Source: Agrobacterium sp. RAC06 (GTDB lineage Bacteria > Pseudomonadota > Alphaproteobacteria > Rhizobiales > Rhizobiaceae). Taken from it: a stretch of 64,000 nt of DNA. How positions within the stretch are numbered: the first letter of the stretch is position 1; each line of letters begins with the position of its first letter. The DNA lies in NCBI RefSeq assembly GCF_001713475.1, contig NZ_CP016499.1:4093501-4157500 (forward strand), in the 5' to 3' direction. Shown one piece after another: positions 30,175 to 39,268 of the stretch. The notes beneath the pieces were generated by a model, which saw nothing but the letters and a program-made list of their open reading frames with translations, searched no databases and was not told the origin of the DNA. The translations under genes and the position numbers were made by a program.

Positions 30175-33100
30175 TCAGATACCTTGCGGTCGTCTCAGGT
30201 CCAAAGTGTGCGGGAATTCCGGCGACACGGTCTCGGGCCATAGGGGATAGGAGCCGGCTGTATGGCCCCAAGGCTCGAAACGTGCAAGCCGACGGGCTTC
30301 CGCTTCGTTCCCATTCACAGGGAAAGTGTCGTAGGTCCGGCCGCCAGGATGCGCGACGTGATAAACGCAGCCCCCGATCGACCGGGCAGACCATGTATCA
30401 TAGATGTCGAATGTTAGCGGTGTGTTGACGGGCAGGACCGGATGCAGACCGGAGGCCGGCTGCCAGGCCTTGTAACGCACGCCGCCCACAGCAACGCCAT
30501 TGACGTCAGATTTGCGCAGCGGCACCTGGCGCCCGTTGCAGGCCACGACGAAACGTTCGGGATTGGCTGTCTCCAGCTGAATCTGCAGGCGCTCGACGGA
30601 TGAGTCGACATAGCGGACCGTGCCGCCAATCGCCCCTTCTTCTCCCATGACATGCCATGGTTCCAGCGCCTGTCGCAGTTCCAGCTTCGAGCCCTCGTAG
30701 GTTACTTCGCCGACGAAGGGGAAGCGGAATTCCAGCTGGGCGGCGAACCACTCCGGCTTGAAGTCGAAGCCGTGTTCGCGCAGGTCCGCGAGCACTTCGA
30801 GGAAGTCCAGCCAGAGGTAATGCGGCAGCATGAAGCGATCGTGCAGGCTTGTGCCCCAGCGGACGAAGCGGCCGCCGATCGGGTTCTTCCAGAAGCGGGC
30901 AATCAGTGCGCGGACCAGCAATTGCTGGGCAAGCGACATGCGCGCGTTCGGCGGCATTTCGAAGCCGCGGAACTCGACAAGGCCGAGGCGGCCCGTTGGA
31001 CCGTCCGGCGAAAACAGCTTGTCGATGCAGATTTCCGAGCGGTGGGTATTGCCGGTGACGTCGATCAGAAGATTGCGGAACAGCCGATCGACGAGCCAGG
31101 GCAGGGGGGCTGCAGCACCACTGGCCGGCATCGGCACCTGGGCCATGGCGATTTCCAGCTCATAGAGGCTGTCGTGGCGGGCTTCGTCAAAGCGCGGCGC
31201 CTGGCTGGTCGGGCCGATAAACATGCCGGAGAACATGTAGGAGAGCGCCGGGTGGCGCTGCCAGTGCAGGATCAGGCTCTTCAACAGGTCGGGACGGCGC
31301 AGGAAGGGGCTGTCGTCAGGATTGGCGCCGCCGACCACGACATGGTTGCCGCCGCCGGTGCCGGTGTGGCGGCCGTCGATCATGAACTTGTCGGCGCCGA
31401 GGCGGGTCTGGCGCGCTTCCTCATAGATGGCGTTCGTCGTCGCGACGCAGTCATCCCAGCTGGAAGCCGGGTGGATGTTGACCTCGATGACACCCGGATC
31501 CGGGGCAACGCGGATGACGTTGATGCGCTCGTCCTGAGGCGGTGCGTAGCCTTCGATATGGACCGGCAGGCCAAGCCCACGTGCGGCAGTTTCTGCGGCC
31601 GCGACCAGTTCGAGATAGTCCTCGACAGCCTCGACCGGTGGCATGAAGACGCAGAGGCGGCCATCGCGGGCCTCGACGCTCATGGCTGTGCGCACGGCGC
31701 CCCTGATATCGCCGGCAGAGCCGGTGATGTTCTGCTCGTTGCGATCCTGCTGGGCCTCACCGGTTCTGCGGGAGGCCTCGGGCAGGGCGCGACCCTCGCG
31801 GACCTGCGGGCCAAAATCCGGCAAGGGTGAGCGCGGAATCGAGGGATCTGTGGTGTGGATATAGGGATACTGCGACGGCGGCACATAAGGCAGGGTACCG
31901 AGCGGCATGCGAAAGCCGATCGGGCTGTCGCCGGGGATGAGGAAGATCTTGCCGCGGCGGGTGCGCCATTTCTCGCTGACCCAGCGGCGGCCGCCGGCCT
32001 TGGCGTTCCAGGCCTGGACCGGCAGGATGTAGCCGGTCGGGGTTGTCAGGCCGCGTTCGAAGACCTTGGCGATGCGGGCCCGCTCTTCCGCGCTTTCAAG
32101 CTTGGAGTTCGAGGGGTCGACGTTTTCCGGCAGGCTGCCTTCCTTGATGATCCACTCGGCCGGATCCTCGAAGGCCGGGATGATCATGTCGGTTTCGATC
32201 TCGAGCTCGGCCGCGATCCCGGCCATCAACGCTTCGGCCTGTTGGTGTGTGACGCCGGTATCCTTGTGTTCGGCGGCGATTAGCGCCGGGTCATGCCAGA
32301 TCGGCTTGCCGTCCTTGCGCCAGTAGAGCGAGAAGGTCCAGCGTGGCAGGCTTTCGCCCGGATACCACTTGCCCTGGCCGTAATGCAGGAAGCCGCCGGG
32401 GGCGAATTTTTGGCGCAACCGGCGAATGAGCTGATCGGCGAGGTCGCGTTTGGTCGGGCCGACGGCATCGGTATTCCATTCTGCGGACTGGAAGTCATCG
32501 ATCGACACGAAGGTCGGCTCGCCGCCCATGGTGAGCCGCACGTCATGGGCTTTCAGGTCGGCATCGACTTTCTGTCCGAGCGCATTCAGGGCATCCCAGC
32601 TGTCGTCGGAGAAAGGCTTGGTGATGCGCGGATGTTCGGCAACGCGCTTCACCTGCATGTCGAATGCGAATTCGGTATTGGCCTGTCCGACATAGCCGCC
32701 GGAGATGGGGGCGGCGTTCTTGTAATGCGGGGTGGCCGCCAGAGGGATGTGGCTTTCGCCGGTCAAGAGGCCCGAGGTCGGGTCCAGGCCGATCCAGCCG
32801 GCGCCGGGAATGTAAACTTCCGTCCAGGCATGCAGGTCGGTGAAGTCGACCTCGGTGCCGGAGGGACCATCGAGCGCCTTCAGGTCCGGTGCGAGCTGGA
32901 TGAGATAACCGGAGACGAAACGGGCGGCAAACCCGAGGCGGCGCAGGATCTGGACAAACAGCCAGCTCGAATCACGGCAGGAGCCGCGGGCCGATGTCAG
33001 CGTATCCTCCGGCGTCTGGACGCCGGGTTCCATACGAATGACGTAGCCGATCTCCTGTTGCAGGCGGGCATTGAGCCCGACAACCATATCGACCGTCCCC

Positions 33101-33519
33101 TGACCTTCCGTCGTGTCGATAGTCGCCATGAAGGCGTCGAGCGCCGGCGACGCCGGCTCCGGCGTCATGTAGATCTTGAGGTCGTCGCGCAGATCTTCCG
33201 GATAGTCGAAGGGCCATTTGACCGCGACTTCCTCGGTGAAGAAGTCGAACGGGTTGTAAACCGTCATGTCGGCGACGAGGTCGACCTCGATCTTGAATTC
33301 GGTGACCGGGTCCGGGAAGACGAAGCGGGCAAGGTAGTTGCCGTAGGGGTCTTGTTGCAGATTGACGAAGTGGTTCTCGGGCGTGACCTTCAGCGAATGG
33401 GAGAGAACCTTGGTGCGGGAATGGGCGGCAGGCTTCAGCCGGATGATCTGCGGTCCGAGCTGGACCGGGTTGTCATACTTGTAGTGGGTGAGATGATAGA
33501 TGCTTGCCTTGATCGCCAT
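30175..33519 (-). CDS. Transglutaminase/DUF2126 large protein
   Basis: A 1114-residue protein. The N-terminal 300 residues are a transglutaminase-like peptidase, with the catalytic Cys in [20 protein letters not shown], His in [15 protein letters not shown] and Asp in GLDPTSG. The remaining roughly 800 residues match DUF2126, a region seen with this peptidase. Glutamine-synthetase-like or amidoligase relationships have been suggested for it. It includes [14 protein letters not shown] and [27 protein letters not shown]. This is the first gene of the three-gene operon; there are four bases to the ATP-grasp gene. Confidence 0.92.
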   Translation of the reverse strand: MAIKASIYHLTHYKYDNPVQLGPQIIRLKPAAHSRTKVLSHSLKVTPENHFVNLQQDPYGNYLARFVFPDPVTEFKIEVDLVADMTVYNPFDFFTEEVAVKWPFDYPEDLRDDLKIYMTPEPASPALDAFMATIDTTEGQGTVDMVVGLNARLQQEIGYVIRMEPGVQTPEDTLTSARGSCRDSSWLFVQILRRLGFAARFVSGYLIQLAPDLKALDGPSGTEVDFTDLHAWTEVYIPGAGWIGLDPTSGLLTGESHIPLAATPHYKNAAPISGGYVGQANTEFAFDMQVKRVAEHPRITKPFSDDSWDALNALGQKVDADLKAHDVRLTMGGEPTFVSIDDFQSAEWNTDAVGPTKRDLADQLIRRLRQKFAPGGFLHYGQGKWYPGESLPRWTFSLYWRKDGKPIWHDPALIAAEHKDTGVTHQQAEALMAGIAAELEIETDMIIPAFEDPAEWIIKEGSLPENVDPSNSKLESAEERARIAKVFERGLTTPTGYILPVQAWNAKAGGRRWVSEKWRTRRGKIFLIPGDSPIGFRMPLGTLPYVPPSQYPYIHTTDPSIPRSPLPDFGPQVREGRALPEASRRTGEAQQDRNEQNITGSAGDIRGAVRTAMSVEARDGRLCVFMPPVEAVEDYLELVAAAETAARGLGLPVHIEGYAPPQDERINVIRVAPDPGVIEVNIHPASSWDDCVATTNAIYEEARQTRLGADKFMIDGRHTGTGGGNHVVVGGANPDDSPFLRRPDLLKSLILHWQRHPALSYMFSGMFIGPTSQAPRFDEARHDSLYELEIAMAQVPMPASGAAAPLPWLVDRLFRNLLIDVTGNTHRSEICIDKLFSPDGPTGRLGLVEFRGFEMPPNARMSLAQQLLVRALIARFWKNPIGGRFVRWGTSLHDRFMLPHYLWLDFLEVLADLREHGFDFKPEWFAAQLEFRFPFVGEVTYEGSKLELRQALEPWHVMGEEGAIGGTVRYVDSSVERLQIQLETANPERFVVACNGRQVPLRKSDVNGVAVGGVRYKAWQPASGLHPVLPVNTPLTFDIYDTWSARSIGGCVYHVAHPGGRTYDTFPVNGNEAEARRLARFEPWGHTAGSYPLWPETVSPEFPHTLDLRRPQGI

Positions 33520-33596
33520 TCTTTACCGCTTCGCTGTTCGCCCTGCCGCTTTTTCCGGCTTGCGTCGATCTTGTGCAATGCAGCGCCATAAAGCAA

Positions 33597-33627
33597 GCGG
33601 CCCGGACGGTGGAAGCCGCCGGGCCGC
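33597..33627 (-). terminator. Hairpin after manC
   Basis: A 12-bp GC-rich stem with one bulge (33597-33605 plus 33607-33609 with 33616-33627) lies 25 bases past the manC stop codon. The following minus-strand sequence TTGCTTTATGG is a weak T tract. It probably ends the manC transcript before the transglutaminase operon. Confidence 0.6.
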
Positions 33628-33651
33628 GCAGATGCGGTGTATGGCCTGAAC

Positions 33652-35079
33652 TCAGCTCCGACCGAATTCGTCGACCAGGCGGATGATGTCGTCTTCGCCG
33701 AGATAGGAGCCGGTCTGGACCTCGATCACTTCGAGGCGGATCTTGCCGGGATTGGCGAGGCGGTGCACGGATCCTTGCGGGATGTAGATCGACTGGTTCT
33801 CGTGCAGGACAGTGACCTTGTCGTCGATGGTGACCTCTGCCGTTCCCTTGACGCAGACCCAGTGTTCAGCACGGTGATGATGCTTCTGCAGCGAGAGTTT
33901 CTTTTCCGGATGCACGAAGAGGCGCTTCACCTGGAAGCGATCGCCATTGAGGATCGAGGTATAGCCACCCCAGGGGCGAAGGGCCGTTGGGTGGTTTTCG
34001 GTGAGATGCGCCGTCTTCTTGTCGGCGGCGAGCATCTTGACGAGATTGCCGACATCCTGGGCCCGGTCGAGGCGACCAACATAGACGGCGTCTTCGGAGG
34101 CGACGACGGCGACACCTTCCATGCCCTGGACGGCGAGATGGGCGTTGCGCGACATGACGAGCGAATTGGTGGTGTCGGAGACGGTGGCGTTGCCACTGAC
34201 GACATTGCCGTTTTCATCGCCTTCGGCGAGCTTCCAGATCGCGTCCCAGCTGCCGAGGTCGGACCAAATGATGGGCGAGGGGACAACCGCCGCATTCGGC
34301 GTCTTCTCCATGACTGCATAGTCGATCGAGATGCTCGGGCTTTGGCCAAAGCTTTCCGCATCAAGGCGGGTAAAGTCGAGATCGCCCTTGGCCTTTTCGA
34401 TCGAGGTCCGGACGGCCGCGAGAACTTCAGGCGCCAGTGTCTCAAGCTCCGCAATCATCTGGCCGGCGGAGAAGACAAACATCCCGGAGTTCCAGGCATA
34501 GTTGCCGCTCGCCAGCATCTTTTCGGCGACCTCTGCCTTCGGCTTTTCGACGAAGCGCGTGACCTTGTTCACCCCATTGTCGAGGTCGTCGCCGATCTCG
34601 ATATAGCCGTAGCCGGTTGCTGGCTCGGTCGGCGTGATACCGAAGGTGACGATCTTGCCGTCGCGCGCCGCACGGGCCGCCTTTTGCACGCAGCCGCGAT
34701 AGGTATCATCGACGGTGATCTCGTGGTCGGAGGGCAGGATCTGGATCAGCGTCTCGCTGCCATGGCGCTCACCGACGATCAAAGCGGCGGCGGCGACAGC
34801 GGCCGCGGTGTTGCGCGCCTCCGGCTCCAGGATGATGCCATCAAGCGCGACACCGATCTCGCGGGCCTGTTCGGCGACGAGGAAACGAAAATCCTCGTTG
34901 GTCACGATGACAGGGGCTTCATAGATCGTCGCGTCGGAGACTCGGGCCAGCGTCTTCTGCAGCAAGGTCTCATCGCCGAGGAAGCGGATGAACTGCTTCG
35001 CAGCGGCTGCGCGCGACAGCGGCCAAAGCCTTGTTCCCTTGCCGCCGGCCATGATGACCGGCACGATCTTGATGCTCAT
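33652..35079 (-). CDS. manC: Mannose-1-phosphate guanylyltransferase / mannose-6-phosphate isomerase
   Basis: A 475-residue bifunctional enzyme. The nucleotidyltransferase domain opens with PVIMAGGKGTRLWPLSR and has FVEKPK. The C-terminal cupin isomerase domain has the metal-binding LQKHHHRAEHWVCVKGTAEV. It makes GDP-mannose from mannose-6-phosphate or mannose-1-phosphate for surface polysaccharides. I took the ATG at 35079 (MSIKIVPVIMAGG). The frame runs 21 codons further upstream without homology. The gene is often called noeJ, xanB or algA in other species. Confidence 0.94.
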   Translation of the reverse strand: MSIKIVPVIMAGGKGTRLWPLSRAAAAKQFIRFLGDETLLQKTLARVSDATIYEAPVIVTNEDFRFLVAEQAREIGVALDGIILEPEARNTAAAVAAAALIVGERHGSETLIQILPSDHEITVDDTYRGCVQKAARAARDGKIVTFGITPTEPATGYGYIEIGDDLDNGVNKVTRFVEKPKAEVAEKMLASGNYAWNSGMFVFSAGQMIAELETLAPEVLAAVRTSIEKAKGDLDFTRLDAESFGQSPSISIDYAVMEKTPNAAVVPSPIIWSDLGSWDAIWKLAEGDENGNVVSGNATVSDTTNSLVMSRNAHLAVQGMEGVAVVASEDAVYVGRLDRAQDVGNLVKMLAADKKTAHLTENHPTALRPWGGYTSILNGDRFQVKRLFVHPEKKLSLQKHHHRAEHWVCVKGTAEVTIDDKVTVLHENQSIYIPQGSVHRLANPGKIRLEVIEVQTGSYLGEDDIIRLVDEFGRS

Positions 35080-35325
35080 GTTTTTATGCCTTTCGATGTC
35101 TTGCCGGGGCGGATCCGTCCCGGCTGATGTCGGAGCGAGCACGATGCCCTAAGGGCAGGTGAACGCAGCTGCGGCGGTTTTGTTACATGTTTGGCGGTAT
35201 GTTCCAAGCCCGGTCGACCATTCAACCTTGCCAATCAAGCCGGATGCATTGCCGCGCTCAGGCGGGTATGCTGGTGATCCCCGCTGCCAGTCTTGGCGGG
35301 CCCGAGCCTCATCAATCCAGAGAGA

Positions 35326-36033
35326 ATGTCCTTGTCTGTGACCCGTCCGCTGTTTTCCGTTCCGACCGCCCCGCTTGTCCCGATTCATGGCCGGCAAGAG
35401 GGTTTCCCCATTCACCGCATTTTTTGTGTCGGGCGAAACTACGCCGCCCACGCCGCCGAACTCGGCAACACCGTCGATCGTGTCGCGCCCTTCTACTTCA
35501 CCAAGCCTGCAACGGGTCTCGTCCTCGAGGGGGGCGCGATCGCCTATCCGCCAGGCACCGAGGATTACCATCATGAGATCGAACTTGTGATCGCGATCGG
35601 GGCGCCGGCTTTCCGGGTCTCGACCGATGACGCGATGGAGGCGGTATTCGGCTATGCCGTCGGGCTCGACATGACAAGGCGGGATCTACAGAACGCCATG
35701 AAGGAAAAACAGCGTCCCTGGGATATCGCGAAAGCCTTCGAGGATTCGGCCGTCATCGGCGCGATCACCGCGGCTGGCGACTTCCAGCCCAATTCGCAGC
35801 GCATCTCGCTCACCGTCAATGACGGCCTTCGCCAGGAGGGGCATCTCAACGAGATGGTCTGGTCGGTGCCTGAAATCATCAGCCATCTCTCGCGCTACTA
35901 TCACCTGACGCCGGGCGACCTGATCTTCACCGGCACGCCTTCGGGCGTCGGCGCGCTGCAGCCGGGTGACCGGCTCCTGGGCGCGGTTGAGGGCCTCTCG
36001 CCGATCTCCGTCACCATCGGTCCGGCAGCCTGA
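35326..36033 (+). CDS. Fumarylacetoacetate hydrolase family protein
   Basis: A 235-residue FAH-domain protein with the characteristic VGRNYAAHAAELG, DYHHEIELVIAIG (metal-binding acidic residues), GLDMTRRDLQ and LTPGDLIFTGTPSGVGALQPGD motifs. The length and motif spacing fit the single-domain group that includes fumarylpyruvate hydrolases of gentisate breakdown. The true substrate is unknown. The ATG at 35326 is preceded by AGAGAGA. The next gene starts one base after its stop, so the two are translationally coupled. Confidence 0.88.
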   Translation: MSLSVTRPLFSVPTAPLVPIHGRQEGFPIHRIFCVGRNYAAHAAELGNTVDRVAPFYFTKPATGLVLEGGAIAYPPGTEDYHHEIELVIAIGAPAFRVSTDDAMEAVFGYAVGLDMTRRDLQNAMKEKQRPWDIAKAFEDSAVIGAITAAGDFQPNSQRISLTVNDGLRQEGHLNEMVWSVPEIISHLSRYYHLTPGDLIFTGTPSGVGALQPGDRLLGAVEGLSPISVTIGPAA

Positions 36034-36034
36034 G

Positions 36035-36460
36035 ATGACTTTATCTGGGCAAGGGCAGGGCTCGGCGCTGGTGCCGGGCCGCGATTGCGGCAGCTGTTCG
36101 CTCTGCTGCATCCTTCCCGACATCGCCGAATTCGACAAACCGGCAAACGAACCCTGTCGCCACTGCCTCGTCGGCGGTGGCTGCGACGCCTATGATGTCA
36201 GGCCTGCGACCTGTCGCGACTTCTTCTGCCTCTGGCGCACGGACCCGACACTCGGGGACGAATGGGAGCCGAGCGTCAGCCGCATGATGATGTATGCGCA
36301 GGGGCCGCAGCTGACGGTGCTGGTGGAGCCCGAGGCAGGGGAAATCTGGCGGGAGGAACGGTATCTCAGCTGGCTCGAAGAGCGGGCACAAGCGCTGAAG
36401 CCGCAGGGCGGATATGTAGTGGTCTATGCGGGGGAAGAGGTTGCGGTGGTCAAGGGGTGA
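36035..36460 (+). CDS. Cysteine-cluster protein, possible zinc or iron binder
   Basis: A 141-residue protein with a dense cysteine region in its first half: DCGSCSLCC, EPCRHCLVGGGCDAY and RPATCRDFFCLW. This resembles the YkgJ-type zinc/iron-chelating cysteine cluster, though the spacing is not a clean match. The ATG at 36035 lies one base after the upstream FAH stop, so the two are expressed together. The second half (GEEVAVVKG end) has no recognised domain. No function is assigned. Confidence 0.72.
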   Translation: MTLSGQGQGSALVPGRDCGSCSLCCILPDIAEFDKPANEPCRHCLVGGGCDAYDVRPATCRDFFCLWRTDPTLGDEWEPSVSRMMMYAQGPQLTVLVEPEAGEIWREERYLSWLEERAQALKPQGGYVVVYAGEEVAVVKG

Positions 36461-36505
36461 GGCCGCCTGATTCGCTGCCTCGTGCAGATCGCAAACCGCA
36501 AATTC

Positions 36506-36535
36506 AAAAGGGCTCGCCGTTTCCGGCAAGCCCTT
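36506..36535 (-). terminator. Terminator after tRNA-Val
   Basis: A 7-bp stem (36508-36514 with 36529-36535) extended inward by a one-base mismatch and four GC pairs is followed on the minus strand by TTTTGAATTT. It lies 13 bases downstream of the tRNA 3' end. Confidence 0.75.
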
Positions 36536-36548
36536 GAAAGAATTCGAA

Positions 36549-36623
<75 letters not shown>

Positions 36624-36718
36624 ATCCGATGAGCGGCTTAAGACCACAAAACCTGTTCGCCCGTCAATAGGCATTTTGCAGTTTTGTGAAGAGATTTTTT
36701 CAATCTCTCAAGAAGGCC

Positions 36719-37081
36719 TTATGCCGCAAGGAGTTTGTTCACTTCGTCGACGAGATCGCGAAGGTGGAAAGGCTTGGACAGGACCTTTGCGTCCTTCGGA
36801 GCCTTCGAATCGGCGTTCAGTGCAACGGCGGCAAAGCCGGTGATGAACATGACCTTCAGGTCCGGATCGAGTTCGGTGGCGCGGCGCGCCAGCTCGATGC
36901 CGTCCATCTCCGGCATCACGATGTCGGTGAGCAGAAGGGAGAAGGGTTCTTCCCGCAGGCGGTCATAGGCTGAGGCGCCGTTGTCGAAGGAGGAGACCTT
37001 GTAGCCTGCCTTTTCGAGCGCCTTTACCAGGAACCGGCGCATGTCGTTGTCATCTTCGGCGAGAAGGATTTTCTGAGTCAT
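36719..37081 (-). CDS. cpdR: Single-domain response regulator CpdR
   Basis: A 120-residue receiver domain with no output domain. The acidic pocket is EDD at residues 9-11, the phosphorylated Asp is Asp53 in LTDIVMPEMDG and the conserved Lys is in VLSKPFHLRDLV. It matches CpdR, which in Caulobacter and Sinorhizobium is phosphorylated through the CckA-ChpT relay. In unphosphorylated form it primes ClpXP to degrade cell-cycle proteins. The C-terminus ends in Leu-Leu-Ala-Ala, a ClpXP-degron-like tail. The 200 bases upstream hold its promoter. Confidence 0.93.
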   Translation of the reverse strand: MTQKILLAEDDNDMRRFLVKALEKAGYKVSSFDNGASAYDRLREEPFSLLLTDIVMPEMDGIELARRATELDPDLKVMFITGFAAVALNADSKAPKDAKVLSKPFHLRDLVDEVNKLLAA

Positions 37082-37279
37082 TTAGGGACCGCTGTACTCG
37101 ATTGCATGGGTAAGCTTGCAGCCGCTCACTTTAGGGTCGGCTCAGTAAAGAACCGGTGAACAACGAGAAAGTGAGCCTGCTCCGCCATTTCCGGGAGTAT
37201 GGACTTTGCAACGGGCGACTGGCAACATGAGACACGCAACAAGTTTGTGACTTGGTAAAGAAGAGGCCCTGGAAAGCGG

Positions 37280-38155
37280 ATGACCAACGAATTCGACCTG
37301 TTCGAGGTTCGAGAGCCCGCGACCCAGACCATTCCCTTTGTCTACAACTCCCCCCATAGCGGTCGTCGATACCCCTCGGCCTTCCTCGGTGAGTCGCGAC
37401 TCGACGAGATTTCGATTCGCCGTTCGGAGGATCATTACGTCGATGAGCTGTTCTCGGCGGCGCCCGGCTTCGGTGCGCCGCTGCTCGTCGCGCATTTCCC
37501 GCGCGCCTATGTCGACGTGAACAGGGAGCCCTACGAGCTCGATCCGCGGATGTTTTCCGATCCGCTGCCGCCTTTTGCCAACAGCAATTCAGCGCGTGTG
37601 GCGGGCGGGCTGGGCACGATCCCGCGCATCGTTGCCGAGAACATGGAGATTTACGAAAGGCGCATGCCGCTTTCGGTCGCCATGGAGCGGATCGAGAGCT
37701 GCTACAAGCCCTATCATGCCTGCCTGCGCCGGCTGATTGCCCGGACCCATGCGATGTTCGGCTTCGGCGTCTTGATCGACTGCCATTCGATGCCCGGCAA
37801 TATCCGCGTCGCGGGCAGCGGTCTGAAGCCGGATTTCATTATCGGCGACCGTTATGGGACGAGCGCGTCAACCGAGCTCAGCCAGGCGGCGTTGCAGTTC
37901 CTGGAGGACCTCGGCTTTGCGGCCGTGCGCAACAAGCCCTATGCCGGGGGCTTCATCACCGAGCATTACGGCCGACCGGCCCGCGGGCTGCACGCTCTGC
38001 AGATCGAGGTCAATCGTTCGATTTATATCGACGAGACGACGCTCGAAAAGCGTTCTGACTTCGATGTCCTAGCCGGCTCGCTCGCCGTGTTCATGGAGCA
38101 GATGGCAGATTTCGTCGCCGACTATGCCGGCGACCGGGCGCTGGCGGCCGAATAG
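37280..38155 (+). CDS. N-formylglutamate amidohydrolase family protein
   Basis: A 291-residue protein with the family motifs PFVYNSPHSGRRYP, RRSEDHYVDELF, HFPRAYVDVNREPYELDPRMF and LIDCHSMPG. The family hydrolyses N-formyl-L-glutamate to formate and glutamate, the last step of one histidine-degradation route. There are no hut genes beside it, so the physiological substrate may differ. It stands alone between cpdR (divergent) and the small-RNA locus. Confidence 0.9.
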   Translation: MTNEFDLFEVREPATQTIPFVYNSPHSGRRYPSAFLGESRLDEISIRRSEDHYVDELFSAAPGFGAPLLVAHFPRAYVDVNREPYELDPRMFSDPLPPFANSNSARVAGGLGTIPRIVAENMEIYERRMPLSVAMERIESCYKPYHACLRRLIARTHAMFGFGVLIDCHSMPGNIRVAGSGLKPDFIIGDRYGTSASTELSQAALQFLEDLGFAAVRNKPYAGGFITEHYGRPARGLHALQIEVNRSIYIDETTLEKRSDFDVLAGSLAVFMEQMADFVADYAGDRALAAE

Positions 38156-38202
38156 TTTTTTCCGATTTCCAGATGTTGCGGCCCTCGGCGCTCTGTGCCG
38201 GG

Positions 38203-38284
38203 CAAAAAAAACCGCGCTCGTGGCGCGGTTAAGTCTAGGGAGGAAACACCCAAGGAGGGTATTTACAGTCAGAAGACTGTAAGT
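38203..38284 (-). ncRNA. Putative trans-acting sRNA, alpha-r14 / suhB family
   Basis: About 80 nucleotides. From the 5' end there is a perfect 8-bp hairpin (38282-38275 with 38270-38263), then a second 8-bp hairpin whose loop presents CCCTCCTTGGG. A single-stranded TTTCCTCCCT follows, then a perfect 8-bp terminator stem (38230-38223 with 38217-38210) and seven T. Two CCTCC-type anti-Shine-Dalgarno sequences exposed in a loop and in a linker are the mark of rhizobial alpha-r14 RNAs such as NfeR1, which I recall being covered by the Rfam suhB model. That model is named for its position beside suhB. Here an inositol-monophosphatase-family gene follows divergently, matching the synteny. Confidence 0.75.
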
Positions 38285-38288
38285 GAGA

Positions 38289-38318
38289 CGTTAGATGTTG
38301 CGGTGCACCATTGTCAAG
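38289..38318 (-). promoter_or_regulatory. Promoter of the alpha-r14/suhB-like sRNA
   Basis: CTTGAC (38318-38313) and a TCTAACG -10 region (around 38295-38289) are about 17 bases apart, close to the alphaproteobacterial housekeeping pattern CTTGAC-N17-CTATAT. The expected start, six or seven bases further, is at the foot of the first hairpin. Confidence 0.65.
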
Positions 38319-38481
38319 TCGAAAATTGGTGCATTTTTGAGCAAGGCCAAAATTTACGCAATTTCGCGCTCTGAGGCCGGTCGGCGGGCGTCCGGTGAGG
38401 GCGAAGAAGGCGGCCGGCGGTGGTTTTCTTTCCTTGCGACTGGCGCTAAGACGGAGCTCCCTCCAGACGACGGATCTTTCC

Positions 38482-39258
38482 ATGCGCCCAGATCGTGATT
38501 TCTTCTTTCGCTTGGCCGATGCCGCCAAGGCCGAGACCCTTCCGCGCTTTCGCTCGGGCCTGTCTGTGGTCAACAAGGAGAAAGCCGGTTTCGACCCCGT
38601 CACCGAAGGCGACCAGGCGGCCGAAATTGCCATCCGCAAGCTGATCGAAGCGGAATTTCCGACCCATGGCATTCTTGGCGAAGAGCACGAGAATATCCGG
38701 ATGGACAGCGATCATCTCTGGGTCATCGATCCGATCGACGGCACGCGGGCCTTCATTTCCGGCGTTCCCGTCTGGGGCACGCTGATCGGCTTCCAGGAAA
38801 AGGGCCGCTCGGTCATGGGGCTGATGGAGCAGCCCTTCACAGGCGAGCGCTATTATGCCGATGGCGAGCGCTCCTGGTACTCAGGTCCCGATGGCGAACG
38901 GCAGAATCAGGTGCGCGATTGCGGATCGCTCGAAAACGCGATCCTCTTCACCACTTCGCCGCATCTCTTCAAGGATTGGGAAGTCGAGCGTTTTCAGGCC
39001 GTGCAGGACAAGGTCAAGCTCTTCCGCTACGGCGTGGATTGCTATGCCTATTGCCTGCTCGCAGCCGGTCATGTCGATCTGGTCATCGAGACTGTCTTGA
39101 AGCCCTATGACGTCGGCGCGCTGATCCCGATCATCGAGCAGGCGGGTGGGATCATCACCACCTGGGACGGCGGGCGACCTGAGGCTGGCGGTTCGATCAT
39201 CGCGGCCGGCTCAAAGGCCGTTCATGCGCAGGCCATGGACATGCTCAAGCGCGGCTAA
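38482..39258 (+). CDS. Inositol monophosphatase family protein, possible histidinol-phosphatase
   Basis: A 258-residue Mg-dependent phosphatase with the family motifs FDPVTEGDQAAE, HGILGEEHENIR, the metal-binding WVIDPIDGTRAFISG and PYDVGALIPIIEQAGG. The TRAFISG-VPVWGTLIGF region resembles the HisN-type histidinol-phosphatases more than the true SuhB. The substrate is not certain. The ATG at 38482 has only a weak ribosome-binding site. It lies divergent from the putative alpha-r14/suhB RNA, as in other rhizobia. Confidence 0.88.
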   Translation: MRPDRDFFFRLADAAKAETLPRFRSGLSVVNKEKAGFDPVTEGDQAAEIAIRKLIEAEFPTHGILGEEHENIRMDSDHLWVIDPIDGTRAFISGVPVWGTLIGFQEKGRSVMGLMEQPFTGERYYADGERSWYSGPDGERQNQVRDCGSLENAILFTTSPHLFKDWEVERFQAVQDKVKLFRYGVDCYAYCLLAAGHVDLVIETVLKPYDVGALIPIIEQAGGIITTWDGGRPEAGGSIIAAGSKAVHAQAMDMLKRG

Positions 39259-39268
39259 GCCCTTTCGC

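Noticed and set aside
36660..36718. A short AGAGATT/AATCTCT hairpin after cpdR
   Set aside because: Its 7-bp AT-rich stem and poor T tract are too weak to call a terminator.
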